From assembly GCF_016613475.2 (NCBI RefSeq), contig NZ_CP071517.1:1302001-1366000 (forward strand): 64,000 nt of DNA, given 5' to 3'. Of the stretch, positions 19,091-27,692 are shown piece after piece (position 1 is the first letter of the stretch; each line of letters starts with the position of its first letter). The position numbers and the translations under genes are program-made. Under the pieces are notes generated by a model. The model worked only from the letters and a program-made list of their open reading frames with translations. It made no database searches and had not been told where the DNA came from. The stretch comes from Lysobacter arenosi (GTDB lineage: Bacteria > Pseudomonadota > Gammaproteobacteria > Xanthomonadales > Xanthomonadaceae).

Positions 19091-20656
19091 TTACTCCACC
19101 ACCACCGGGATCTTGCCGATCTTCGCCTGCCACTCGCGCGGGCCGGTCTTGTGCACCGATTCGCCGGTGGAATCGACGGCGACAGTCACCGGCATGTCTT
19201 CCACCTGGAACTCGTAGATCGCTTCCATGCCCAGGTCGGCGAAGCCGACCACGCGCGCGGCCTTGATCGCCTTCGACACCAGGTAGGCGGCGCCGCCGAC
19301 GGCCATCAGGTAGGCCGAGCCATGCTTGCGGATCGCCTCGATCGCGGCCGGGCCGCGCTCGGCCTTGCCGACCATGCCGAGCAGGCCGGTCTGGCTGAGC
19401 ACCTGTTCGGTGAACTTGTCCATGCGCGTGGCCGTGGTCGGGCCGGCCGGACCCACCACTTCATCGCGCACCGGATCGACCGGGCCGACGTAGTAGATGA
19501 AGCGGCCCTTGAGGTCGACCGGCAGCGGCTCGCCCTTGTTGAGCATGTCGACCATGCGCTTGTGCGCGGCGTCGCGACCGGTCAGCAGCTTGCCGTTGAG
19601 CAGCAGCACTTCGCCCGGCTTCCAGCTGGCGACGTCTTCGCGGGTGAGCGTGTCGAGATTGACGCGGCGACCCTTCGACGAGTCGTAGGTCAGCTGTGGC
19701 CAGTCGGCCAGCGACGGCGGATCGAGCATCACCGGGCCGCTGCCATCCAGGGTGAAATGGGCGTGGCGCGTGGCCGCGCAGTTCGGGATCAGCGCCACCG
19801 GCAGGTTGGCGGCGTGGGTCGGGTAATCCTTGACCTTGATGTCGAGCACCGTGGTCAGGCCGCCCAGGCCCTGCGCGCCGATGCCGAGCGCGTTGACCTT
19901 CTCGAACAGTTCCAGGCGCAGTTCCTCGGCGCGATTGGAGGCACCGCGCTGCTGCAGCTCGGTGATGTCGATCGGCTCCATCAGCGCTTCCTTGGCCAGC
20001 AGCATCGCCTTCTCGGCGGTGCCGCCGATGCCGATGCCGAGCATGCCCGGCGGGCACCAGCCCGCGCCCATCGTCGGCACGGTCTTGAGCACCCAGTCGA
20101 CGATCGAGTCGGACGGATTGAGCATCGCGAACTTCGACTTGGCTTCCGAACCGCCGCCCTTGGCGGCCACGATCACGTCGACCGTATTGCCCGGCACGAC
20201 CTTGACGTTGACCACGCCCGGCGTGTTGTCCCTGGTGTTGGTGCGCTTGCCCGCCGGGTCGGCGAGGACCGAGGCGCGCAGCTTGTTGTCAGGGTGGTTG
20301 TAGGCGCGACGCACGCCCTCGTGGACCATGTCCTCCACGCCCATCGTGGCGTCGTCCCAGCGCACGTTCATGCCGATCTCGAGGAACACGGTGACGATGC
20401 CGGTGTCCTGGCAGATCGGGCGGTGACCCTCGGCGCACATGCGCGAGTTGATCAGGATCTGGGCGATGGCATCGCGCGCGGCCGGCGACTGCTCGCGCTC
20501 GTAGGCGGCGGCGAGGTTCTTGATGTAGTCGACCGGGTGGTAGTAGCTGATGTACTGCAGGGCATCGGCGACCGACTGGATCAGGTCTTCCTGGCGGATC
20601 GAAACGGGAGGGGCGCCCGGAACGAGCGGGGACTTCGGGCTTGCGGCGTTGCTCAC
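19091..20656 (-). CDS. Class I fumarate hydratase (Fe-S dependent)
   Basis: Cytoplasmic TCA enzyme of 521 residues interconverting fumarate and malate with an oxygen-sensitive [4Fe-4S] cluster. Candidate cluster cysteines lie in ICQDTG (Cys82), GWCPPGMLGIGIGGT and NCAATRH, the three conserved positions of FumA/FumB. The C-terminal beta domain has YYVGPVDP and GPTTATRMD. This is the single-chain form, not the split alpha/beta one. There is no other fumarase in the window. Symbol withheld because fumA and fumB cannot be told apart. Confidence 0.94.
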   Translation of the reverse strand: MSNAASPKSPLVPGAPPVSIRQEDLIQSVADALQYISYYHPVDYIKNLAAAYEREQSPAARDAIAQILINSRMCAEGHRPICQDTGIVTVFLEIGMNVRWDDATMGVEDMVHEGVRRAYNHPDNKLRASVLADPAGKRTNTRDNTPGVVNVKVVPGNTVDVIVAAKGGGSEAKSKFAMLNPSDSIVDWVLKTVPTMGAGWCPPGMLGIGIGGTAEKAMLLAKEALMEPIDITELQQRGASNRAEELRLELFEKVNALGIGAQGLGGLTTVLDIKVKDYPTHAANLPVALIPNCAATRHAHFTLDGSGPVMLDPPSLADWPQLTYDSSKGRRVNLDTLTREDVASWKPGEVLLLNGKLLTGRDAAHKRMVDMLNKGEPLPVDLKGRFIYYVGPVDPVRDEVVGPAGPTTATRMDKFTEQVLSQTGLLGMVGKAERGPAAIEAIRKHGSAYLMAVGGAAYLVSKAIKAARVVGFADLGMEAIYEFQVEDMPVTVAVDSTGESVHKTGPREWQAKIGKIPVVVE

Positions 20657-20844
20657 GGCGGGCTTCGAGGCTGGCGATGGGGCCGATATTTTAGCCCCTT
20701 AACTGACTGCGGGTCTGGTGCCGGCGAGGGCGCGATCGGGGAAATCGGGCCTTCACATTTCACGCACAGCTGACGATGGAACGTTACAGAAACTGAACAT
20801 CTATGCGGCCGGCCCCCGCCTGCCGCCAGCCTGAGGGGGTTCCC

Positions 20845-21684
20845 ATGTCGTCTTCGCAACGTCGTAGCGGCGCTGTCGGTCGTCTGCTGATGCCCGCCGT
20901 TCTGCTCTCGGCCACCTCGTTCCCAGCCCTGGCGGTCGAGCCCCTGGATACTTTCAGCATCCGCATCGCCGGCTACGTCAGCAAATTCGACACCGAACTG
21001 CGCGCCGACGGCGAGACCCTGCGCGGTACCAACGTGGACCTGGAGCGCGACCTGGGCCTGGATGGCGACAGCACCATCGGCCTGATCTCGGCGTCGTGGC
21101 GCCCGCTGGAGAACCACGAGTTCGGCGTCGCCTACTACCAGGACAGCTTCAACTCCAGGCGCACGCTCAGCCGCGACATCAATTTCGACGGCGCGGTCTA
21201 CCCGGCCAGCGCCACCGTGCGCAGCGAGTACAACCTCGATGCCTACGAGCTCAACTACAACTGGTGGGTCGCCAACAACGACACCTGGGCGCTGGGACCG
21301 CGCCTGGGACTGGTCTGGTACAAGGTCGAACTCGACCTGCGCCTGGAGCTGGACGCAGGCGGCAACCAGGGCGGCGCCGACTTCGATCGCCAGGTCTCTG
21401 CCGACGTGCCGGCCCCGACGATCGGCGCGAGCTGGCGCTGGGTCCCGGCCGACGACTGGCGCATCTACGCCGAAGCCGGTTACTTCACCGCGAAGATCAA
21501 TGACATCGATGCCGACGTCACCTTCGCCCGCGGCGGTGTCGAGTGGTTCCCGTGGGAGAGCTTCGGCTTCATGCTCGACTACACCTTCAACAACATCGAT
21601 GCCGACGCCGAAGCCAGCCGCTTCGACGGCCGGCTCGAGTTCCAGGACAGCGGCATCCGTCTGGGTGGTGTGTACCGCTTCTGA
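20845..21684 (+). CDS. Predicted outer-membrane beta-barrel protein
   Basis: Protein of 279 residues with a signal peptide (cleavage near FPALAVEP). The mature part alternates hydrophobic and polar residues in about 8-10 strands and ends in RLGGVYRF, the terminal Phe expected for BAM-dependent insertion. No family motif beyond a generic OmpW/OmpA-like barrel is recognised, so its role (pore, adhesin or scaffold) is open. The GAGGGGG site before ATG 20845 supports this start over the in-frame ATG at 20803. Confidence 0.78.
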   Translation: MSSSQRRSGAVGRLLMPAVLLSATSFPALAVEPLDTFSIRIAGYVSKFDTELRADGETLRGTNVDLERDLGLDGDSTIGLISASWRPLENHEFGVAYYQDSFNSRRTLSRDINFDGAVYPASATVRSEYNLDAYELNYNWWVANNDTWALGPRLGLVWYKVELDLRLELDAGGNQGGADFDRQVSADVPAPTIGASWRWVPADDWRIYAEAGYFTAKINDIDADVTFARGGVEWFPWESFGFMLDYTFNNIDADAEASRFDGRLEFQDSGIRLGGVYRF

Positions 21685-21741
21685 GTGCACTGGCTCAGGG
21701 GCCGGCATAGTCGGCTCCCGAGCGCCGCTCCGGGTTACTGC

Positions 21742-22515
21742 GTGAAGATCGCCACGTTCAACGTCAACGGCATCAACACCCGCCTGGATTCATTGCTGGC
21801 GTGGCTGCGCGAGGAAGAACCGGACGTGGCCTGCCTGCAGGACCTGAAGGCTGCGCACGAACAGTTCCCGCGCAAGGCCCTCGCCGATGCCGGCTACGGC
21901 GCGATCTGGCATGGCCAGAAGGCGTGGAATGGCGTGGCCATCCTCGCCCGCGGCAGCGACCCGGTCGAGATCCGGCGCGGATTGCCCGGCGACCCGGACG
22001 ACAGCCAGAGCCGCTACATCGAAGCCGCGGTTGAAGGCATCGTCGTCGCCTGCCTGTACCTGCCCAACGGCAATCCCCAGCCGGGGCCGAAGTTCGACTA
22101 CAAGCTGGCGTGGTTCGACCGCCTGCTCGAGCGCGCGAAGCAACTGTATGCAAGCGGGCAACCCGTCGTGCTCGCCGGCGACTTCAACGTCGTGCCGACC
22201 GACGAGGACATCTACAACCCGAAATCGTGGCGCAAGGATGCGCTGCTGCAGCCGCAGTCGCGCGAGCGATACCAGCGCCTGCTCGCACAGGGCTGGATCG
22301 ATTCGCTGCGCGACGTCTTCGGCGAGGAACGCGTGTACACGTTCTGGGATTACTTCCGCCAGCACTGGCAGCGCGATGCCGGCCTGCGCATCGATCACCT
22401 GCTGCTCAATGCCCAACTGGCGCCGAGGTTGAGCGAAGCCGGCGTCGATCGCTGGGTGCGCGACCTGGAGCGGGCCAGCGACCATGCACCGACATGGATC
22501 GTGCTCGACCCCTGA
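21742..22515 (+). CDS. Exonuclease III / AP endonuclease family protein with Asp at the metal-binding Glu position
   Basis: EEP-superfamily nuclease of 257 residues for abasic-site repair. Expected motifs are FNVNGIN (Asn7), PNGNPQPGPKFDYK, GDFNVVPTDEDIY and the terminal SDHAPTW (Asp-His). In the second motif the usual LQE is LQD, so residue 34, which by simple counting coincides with E. coli ExoIII Glu34, is Asp. The start is GTG at 21742 (reading MKIATFNVNG); upstream in-frame ATG 21685 would add a tail overlapping the barrel gene terminus. The barrel gene lies 57 bp upstream. Activity may be retained or altered. Confidence 0.88.
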   Translation: MKIATFNVNGINTRLDSLLAWLREEEPDVACLQDLKAAHEQFPRKALADAGYGAIWHGQKAWNGVAILARGSDPVEIRRGLPGDPDDSQSRYIEAAVEGIVVACLYLPNGNPQPGPKFDYKLAWFDRLLERAKQLYASGQPVVLAGDFNVVPTDEDIYNPKSWRKDALLQPQSRERYQRLLAQGWIDSLRDVFGEERVYTFWDYFRQHWQRDAGLRIDHLLLNAQLAPRLSEAGVDRWVRDLERASDHAPTWIVLDP

Positions 22516-22590
22516 TGTGAGGCGCGGCGACGACGCCGGTGATGGGGCATTGACGTCGGTTGTCGCCGAACTGCCCTATCCTGCCAATCC

Positions 22591-24450
22591 ATGCCCGCCC
22601 CTTCGACCGCATCCGCCAAGCCGAGCCTGCGCGAACGATTCGACGCGTTGCGCAACCTGCCGCCGTTCCTGCGGCAGATCTGGGCCACCAGCCCTTGGCT
22701 GACATTGACCACGCTCGGCCTGCGCGTGGTGCGCGCGTTCCTGCCCATCGCCACGCTGTATGTCGGCAAGCTGATCATCGACGAGGCCGTGCGACTGGTG
22801 GCCGCCGGCAACGGGTTCGACTCGATCGGCGAGGCATGGCGCAGCGGGCAGCTCGACACCTTGTCGTGGCTGCTGCTGGTGGAGTTCGCGCTCGCCATCG
22901 GTTCCGACCTGCTCGGCCGGTTGATCAGCTACGGCGATTCGCTGCTGTCGGAGCTGTTCACCAACGTCACCAGCGTGCGGCTGATGGAGCATGCCGCCAC
23001 GCTCGACCTGGAAGACTTCGAAGACCCCGACCTGCAGGACAAGCTGGACCGCGCGCGCCGCCAGACGATGGGGCGGATGAACCTGATGAGCCAGCTGTTC
23101 GGCCAGGTCCAGGATGCGATCACCGTGATCAGCTTCGCGGCCGGCCTGCTCGTCTATGCGCCCTGGCTGATCGTGCTGCTGGCGGTGGCACTGGTGCCGT
23201 CGTTCGTCGGCGAGGCGCACTTCAACGCGCTCGGCTATTCGCTCAACTTCGCCTGGACGCCCGAGCGCCGCCAGCTCGAGTACGTGCGGCAGATGGGCGC
23301 GAGCGTGGAAACGGCGAAGGAGGTGAAGATCTTCAACCTCCACCGTTACCTGATCGCCAAGTACCGAGAGCTGGCCGATGGATTCTTCCGCGCCAACCGC
23401 GCCCTCGCCCGCCGCCGCGCCGCCTGGGGCGCGCTGCTGGCGGCGCTGGGCACGATGGGCTACTACGTCGCCTACGCCTATATCGCCTGGCGTACCGTGC
23501 GCGGCGACTTCAGCATCGGCGACCTGACCTTCCTGGCCGGCAGCTTCCGCCGTCTGCGGCAGTTGCTCGAAGGCCTGCTGGTCGGCTTCTCGCAGGTGGC
23601 CGGCCAGGCGCTGTACCTGGACGACCTGTTCTCGTTCTTCGAGATCAAACCCGAAATCGTCTCGCCCGCGAATGCCTTGCCGGTGCCGCGTCCGATCACG
23701 CGCGGCTTCGTCTTCGAGAACGTGGGCTTCCGCTATCCCGATGCCGACAAGTGGGCGCTGCGCGGGCTCGACTTCGAACTGCGCGCCGGCGAAGTGCTGG
23801 CACTGGTCGGCGAGAACGGCGCAGGCAAGACCACCCTGGTCAAACTGCTGGCGCGCCTGTACGACCCCGACGAAGGCCGCATCACGCTTGATGGCCGCGA
23901 CCTGCGCGAGTACGACCTGGACGACCTGCGCGGCAACGTCGGCGTGATCTTCCAGGACTTCGTGCGCTACCACCTCACCGCCGGCGAGAACATCGGCGTC
24001 GGCCAGATCGATGCGATGGCCGACGGAGCGCGCATTCGCGAAGCCGCTCGGCGTGCGGCAGCCGACGAGGTGATCGAGGGCCTGCCCAACGGCTACGACC
24101 AGCTGATCGGTCGGCGCTTCAAGACCGGCGTCGACCTGTCCGGCGGGCAGTGGCAGAAGATCGCCATCGCACGTGCCTACATGCGCGATGCGCAGGTGAT
24201 GATCCTCGACGAACCGACGGCGGCGCTGGATGCGCGCAGCGAGTTCGAAGTGTTCAAGCGCTTCAAGGAACTCTCGCACGGCAAGACCGCGGTGCTGATC
24301 TCGCACCGCTTCAGCAGCGTGCGCATGGCCGATCGCATCCTGGTGCTGGCGCAGGGCCGGCTCGAGGCCAGCGGCACCCACCAGGAACTGCTCGACCAGG
24401 GCGGCCGCTACGCCGAACTTTTTGAATTGCAGGCCGCCGGGTATCGTTGA
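22591..24450 (+). CDS. ABC transporter, fused permease and ATPase (exporter type)
   Basis: Half-transporter of 619 residues. The N-terminal permease has about six membrane helices (residues 40-340). The nucleotide-binding domain has Walker A GENGAGKTT (from Gly407), signature LSGGQ, Walker B MILDEPTAALD and the switch ISHRFSSV. This is the domain order of MsbA/LmrA-like exporters that dimerise. The NBD region VIFQDFVRYHLTAGENI is typical of a subgroup whose substrate is unknown. The sugar dehydrogenase lipoprotein starts 38 bp downstream, so cotranscription is likely. Confidence 0.9.
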   Translation: MPAPSTASAKPSLRERFDALRNLPPFLRQIWATSPWLTLTTLGLRVVRAFLPIATLYVGKLIIDEAVRLVAAGNGFDSIGEAWRSGQLDTLSWLLLVEFALAIGSDLLGRLISYGDSLLSELFTNVTSVRLMEHAATLDLEDFEDPDLQDKLDRARRQTMGRMNLMSQLFGQVQDAITVISFAAGLLVYAPWLIVLLAVALVPSFVGEAHFNALGYSLNFAWTPERRQLEYVRQMGASVETAKEVKIFNLHRYLIAKYRELADGFFRANRALARRRAAWGALLAALGTMGYYVAYAYIAWRTVRGDFSIGDLTFLAGSFRRLRQLLEGLLVGFSQVAGQALYLDDLFSFFEIKPEIVSPANALPVPRPITRGFVFENVGFRYPDADKWALRGLDFELRAGEVLALVGENGAGKTTLVKLLARLYDPDEGRITLDGRDLREYDLDDLRGNVGVIFQDFVRYHLTAGENIGVGQIDAMADGARIREAARRAAADEVIEGLPNGYDQLIGRRFKTGVDLSGGQWQKIAIARAYMRDAQVMILDEPTAALDARSEFEVFKRFKELSHGKTAVLISHRFSSVRMADRILVLAQGRLEASGTHQELLDQGGRYAELFELQAAGYR

Positions 24451-24488
24451 CGGCCATGTCTCCACCCCTCCGCACCGGGAGTCTGTCC

Positions 24489-25706
24489 ATGCGCCACCAC
24501 CTGCACTGCACCGCCCTTGCTTTCGCGTTGTCGCTCTCGCTTGCCGCGTGCCAGGCCGAACAAGGGGCCGACCAGGGTTCCAATGCCGGCGCAACCGGGG
24601 CAGCCGCCAGCGCCACGGCGGCGCCCAAGACGTTGCCGACGCAGAACGTGGCCAGCCAGAACGGGCAGGTGCGCGTGACCGAGATCGCCTCGGGCCTGTC
24701 GCACCCGTGGAGCGTGGCGCTGCTGCCCGACGGCAGTTTCCTGGTGACGGAGCGTCCTGGCCGGATGCGCCGCGTCTCCGCCGACGGCGCAGTCTCCGCG
24801 CCGCTGGGCGGCGTGCCGGAGGTCTGGGCACAGGGCCAGGGCGGCCTGCTCGACGTGGTGCTGGCACCGGACTTCGCCAGCAGCAAGCGCATCTACTTCA
24901 GCTATTCCGAAGAAGGCGAGAACGGCACCGCCGGCACCGCGGTCGCGACGGCCACGCTCGGCGACAGCGCGCTCAGCGACGTGCGCCGCATCTACCAGCA
25001 ACAACCCAAGCTGGAAGGACCGAACCACTTCGGTTCGCGCATCGTCTTCGACGGCAAGGGCCATGTCTTCATCAGCCAGGGCGAGCGCAACGACCGCCCG
25101 ACCTCGCAGAAGCTCGACATGCTGCAGGGCAAGCTGGTTCGGTTGAACCTCGACGGCAGCGTGCCCAGCGACAACCCGTACGTCGGCCGCAAGGACGCGC
25201 GTCCGGAGATCTGGAGCTACGGTCACCGCAACATGCAGTCGCTGGCGCTCGACCCGCGCACCGGCAAGGTGTGGGAAGCCGAGCACGGCCCGCGCGGCGG
25301 CGACGAGATCAACATTCCCGAACCGGGCAAGAACTACGGCTGGCCGATCATCACGCACGGCATCAACTACTCGGGCATGAAGATCCCCGAAGCCGTGGGC
25401 ACGTCGGCGCCGGGCATGGAACAGCCGTACCACGTCTGGGAGAAGTCGCCGGGTCTGTCGGGCATGGCCTTCTACACCGGCCAGGCCGGATCGAAGTGGG
25501 ACAACAGCCTGTTCCTGGGCGCGCTCGCCGACAGCAGCCTGATCCGACTGAGCCTCGACGGCGACAAGATCACCGGCGAAGAGCGCCTGCTGAAGGAACT
25601 GGCCTCGCGCATCCGCGATGTCCGCGTCGGCAGCGACGGCAAGGTCTACGTGCTCACCGACGAGGACAACGGCAAGCTGCTGCGGCTGGATCCGCCGGCA
25701 GGCTGA
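24489..25706 (+). CDS. PQQ-dependent sugar dehydrogenase-like lipoprotein (YliI/Asd family)
   Basis: Protein of 405 residues with a lipobox LAAC (Cys21) and a Gly/Ala/Thr linker, then a six-bladed beta-propeller. Family marks are LSHPWSVALLPDGSFLVTER, GGLLDVVLAPDF, FGSRIVFDGKG, SYGHRNMQ, GDEIN and NYGWPIITHG. It should oxidise aldose sugars in the periplasm with PQQ as cofactor. Whether the organism makes PQQ cannot be seen here. Outer- or inner-membrane anchoring is uncertain. I chose ATG 24489 because it begins directly at the signal peptide. Confidence 0.88.
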   Translation: MRHHLHCTALAFALSLSLAACQAEQGADQGSNAGATGAAASATAAPKTLPTQNVASQNGQVRVTEIASGLSHPWSVALLPDGSFLVTERPGRMRRVSADGAVSAPLGGVPEVWAQGQGGLLDVVLAPDFASSKRIYFSYSEEGENGTAGTAVATATLGDSALSDVRRIYQQQPKLEGPNHFGSRIVFDGKGHVFISQGERNDRPTSQKLDMLQGKLVRLNLDGSVPSDNPYVGRKDARPEIWSYGHRNMQSLALDPRTGKVWEAEHGPRGGDEINIPEPGKNYGWPIITHGINYSGMKIPEAVGTSAPGMEQPYHVWEKSPGLSGMAFYTGQAGSKWDNSLFLGALADSSLIRLSLDGDKITGEERLLKELASRIRDVRVGSDGKVYVLTDEDNGKLLRLDPPAG

Positions 25707-25740
25707 CTTCGCAGGCGCCCCGATGAGAAAAGCGCCCAGA

Positions 25741-25755
25741 TGAGAATCAGTCTCA
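25741..25755 (+). promoter_or_regulatory. Candidate Fur-box-like palindrome upstream of fpr
   Basis: TGAGAATCAGTCTCA is a 7-1-7 inverted repeat resembling Fur sites, 54 bp before the fpr start. It also lies inside a larger imperfect palindrome (25733-25763, arms CGCCCAGATGAGA / TCTCAGCTGGGCG, one mismatch), which could instead be an RNA stem-loop ending the upstream gene. No T-run follows. I cannot decide between the two. Confidence 0.4.
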
Positions 25756-25808
25756 GCTGGGCGTGATCGGCTACAATGCCCGCCGGTCACCTCCCCCCAA
25801 GCACCGGC

Positions 25809-26618
25809 ATGTCTTCCGCGTTTGGCACCGAAACGGTGCTGGATGTCCGTCACTGGACGGACGACTACTTCAGCTTCACCACCACCCGCGACGACGGTTT
25901 CCGCTTCGAGAACGGCCAGTTCGTGATGATCGGACTGCAGGTGCCGCATGCGGACGGCTCATCGCGGCCGCTGCTGCGCGCCTACTCGATCGCCAGCGCG
26001 AACTGGGAAGAGCAGCTGGAGTTCTTCAGCATCAAGGTGCCGAACGGGCCGCTGACCTCGCGCCTGAAATCGATCCAGCCCGGCGATGAGGTCCTGATCG
26101 GCCGCAAGCCGACCGGCACGCTGCTGATCCACGACCTGCATCCCGGCCGGAACCTCTACCTGCTGGGCACCGGCACAGGCCTGGCGCCGTGGCTGGCGGT
26201 GATCAAGGATCCGGAAACCTACGAGCGCTTCGACCGGGTGATCCTGACCCACGGCGTCCGCAGCGCAGGCGACCTCGCCTACCGCGATTACTTCGTCAAC
26301 GAGTTGCCGCGCCATGAGTTCCTGGGCGAGCAGATCGCCGCCAAGCTCAAGTACTACCCGGCCGTGACCCGCGAGGAATTCGCGTTCGATGGCAATGACC
26401 ACCGCGGTCGCCTGACCGACCTGTTCGACAGCGGCAGGATGATGGATCACCTGGGCCTGGAGCCGCTGGACCCCGAACTCGATCGCGCGATGATCTGCGG
26501 CAGTCCGCAGATGCTCGCCGACTTCCGCGGCATTCTCGACGGACGCGGTTTTGCCGCGGCACCGCGCATCGGCGTGCCGGGCCAGTACGTGTTCGAACGC
26601 GCCTTCGTCGAGAAGTAA
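25809..26618 (+). CDS. fpr: Ferredoxin-NADP reductase
   Basis: FAD enzyme of 269 residues moving electrons between NADPH and ferredoxin/flavodoxin. The FAD domain carries RAYSIAS (the RxYS motif) and the NADP domain carries LLGTGTGLAPW and later MICGSPQML. The C-terminal FVEK matches the short-tail bacterial Fpr type. It is a lone gene on the plus strand; a possible Fur-like box lies upstream, fitting iron/oxidative-stress control. Confidence 0.92.
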   Translation: MSSAFGTETVLDVRHWTDDYFSFTTTRDDGFRFENGQFVMIGLQVPHADGSSRPLLRAYSIASANWEEQLEFFSIKVPNGPLTSRLKSIQPGDEVLIGRKPTGTLLIHDLHPGRNLYLLGTGTGLAPWLAVIKDPETYERFDRVILTHGVRSAGDLAYRDYFVNELPRHEFLGEQIAAKLKYYPAVTREEFAFDGNDHRGRLTDLFDSGRMMDHLGLEPLDPELDRAMICGSPQMLADFRGILDGRGFAAAPRIGVPGQYVFERAFVEK

Positions 26619-26625
26619 CCGCAGG

Positions 26626-27024
26626 TCAGGCCGGCAACGTCACCGGCCGCCGCAGCCAGCGCTCGGCTTCGAGTTCACTGGTGAAAACCGCCGCATCGAC
26701 GCCGGCATCGCGCGCGTACAGCGCGCAGTACTCCACGTCCTGCACGCCGCGCGACTTCACGTGGGCAATGCGATAGCGCCACAGTCGTGCATATTCCAGG
26801 GCGAGCACCAGTTCCAGCCACTCGTGTTCCTGCATCGCTTCGCCGGTCAGCTCGTCGACGAGCAGCACGCCGTTGCCCTGCGCCACTTCCAGGCGCGGCA
26901 TGATCTCGCGCCAGTAGGCCAGCGTGTTGTCGAGATTTTCCTCGCCGCTCACCTGCACGCGCAGACCGAAATCGTGATCCTCGATTTCGACCTGCAGCTG
27001 GGCCTGCATGACCTGTCTAAGCAT
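26626..27024 (-). CDS. STAS/SEC14-domain (SpoIIAA-like) protein
   Basis: Protein of 132 residues. A hydrophobic core strand GVLLVDELTG and the C-terminal AVFTSELEAERWL resemble the SpoIIAA/STAS-like DUF3478 family, but only weakly, so the assignment is tentative. The start at 27024 follows the glutathione peroxidase stop by four bases and has GGGGTG upstream, so the two genes are coupled. No function is proposed. Confidence 0.65.
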   Translation of the reverse strand: MLRQVMQAQLQVEIEDHDFGLRVQVSGEENLDNTLAYWREIMPRLEVAQGNGVLLVDELTGEAMQEHEWLELVLALEYARLWRYRIAHVKSRGVQDVEYCALYARDAGVDAAVFTSELEAERWLRRPVTLPA

Positions 27025-27028
27025 GGCA

Positions 27029-27511
27029 TCACCCCAATGCGGCTTCGATGTCCTTCGCAATCGACTCGGGCTTGTCGGTCGGTGCGTAACGCTTGATCAC
27101 CCGGCCGTCCCGCCCGACCAGGAATTTGGTGAAGTTCCACTTGATCCCGTCCAGCCCGAGGATGCCACCCTTTTCGTCCTTGAGCCACTTCCATAAGGGA
27201 TGGGCGCCGGCGCCGTTGACCTCGATCTTGGCGAACATCGGGAAGGTGACGTCGTAGTTGAGCGAGCAGAAATTGCGGATCTCCGCCTCGTCCCCGGGCT
27301 CCTGGTGACCGAACTGGTCGCAGGGGAAGCCGAGCACGGCCAAGCCCCTGGGGCCGAAGTCCCGGGAGAGCTTTTCCAGGCCGGTGTACTGCGGGGTGAA
27401 CCCGCACTGGGAGGCTACGTTGACGATCAGCAGGACCTTGCCGCGGAACTCGTCCAGCCCGCGCGGCTGGCCATCGATGTCGGTGGCGCTGAAGTCGTAG
27501 GCGGTAGTCAT
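27029..27511 (-). CDS. Glutathione peroxidase family protein (thiol peroxidase)
   Basis: Single-domain thioredoxin-fold peroxidase of 160 residues that reduces organic or hydrogen peroxides. The motif NVASQCGFT gives catalytic Cys36; FPCDQFGHQEPG has the catalytic Gln and a second Cys; WNFTKFLV provides the Trp/Asn of the tetrad. With a second Cys (about residue 69) it is likely thioredoxin-linked. The long upstream in-frame extension to 27736 is non-conserved and rejected. It pairs with the STAS-like gene. Confidence 0.9.
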   Translation of the reverse strand: MTTAYDFSATDIDGQPRGLDEFRGKVLLIVNVASQCGFTPQYTGLEKLSRDFGPRGLAVLGFPCDQFGHQEPGDEAEIRNFCSLNYDVTFPMFAKIEVNGAGAHPLWKWLKDEKGGILGLDGIKWNFTKFLVGRDGRVIKRYAPTDKPESIAKDIEAALG

Positions 27512-27639
27512 GGGGGGAGACTCCGGGACAGTGGGCCTGAGCATAGCGCCGGCGGCGGACATCTGGAATCTGAAAACGTTGGCATTCGGCGCCGTACGGC
27601 GGCTGATGGCGCCAGCTGCCGGACCGCGCTGGCAGAAAC

Positions 27640-27668
27640 GACAACGCCGGGACATGCCCGGCGTTGTC
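27640..27668 (-). terminator. Stem-loop after the TonB-dependent receptor
   Basis: Perfect 12-bp stem GACAACGCCGGG/CCCGGCGTTGTC with a 5-base loop, 24 bp past the receptor stop. It is followed on the minus strand by only GTTT, so termination strength is uncertain. Confidence 0.65.
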
Positions 27669-27692
27669 GGTGTCACACGAATAAAGCGACCG

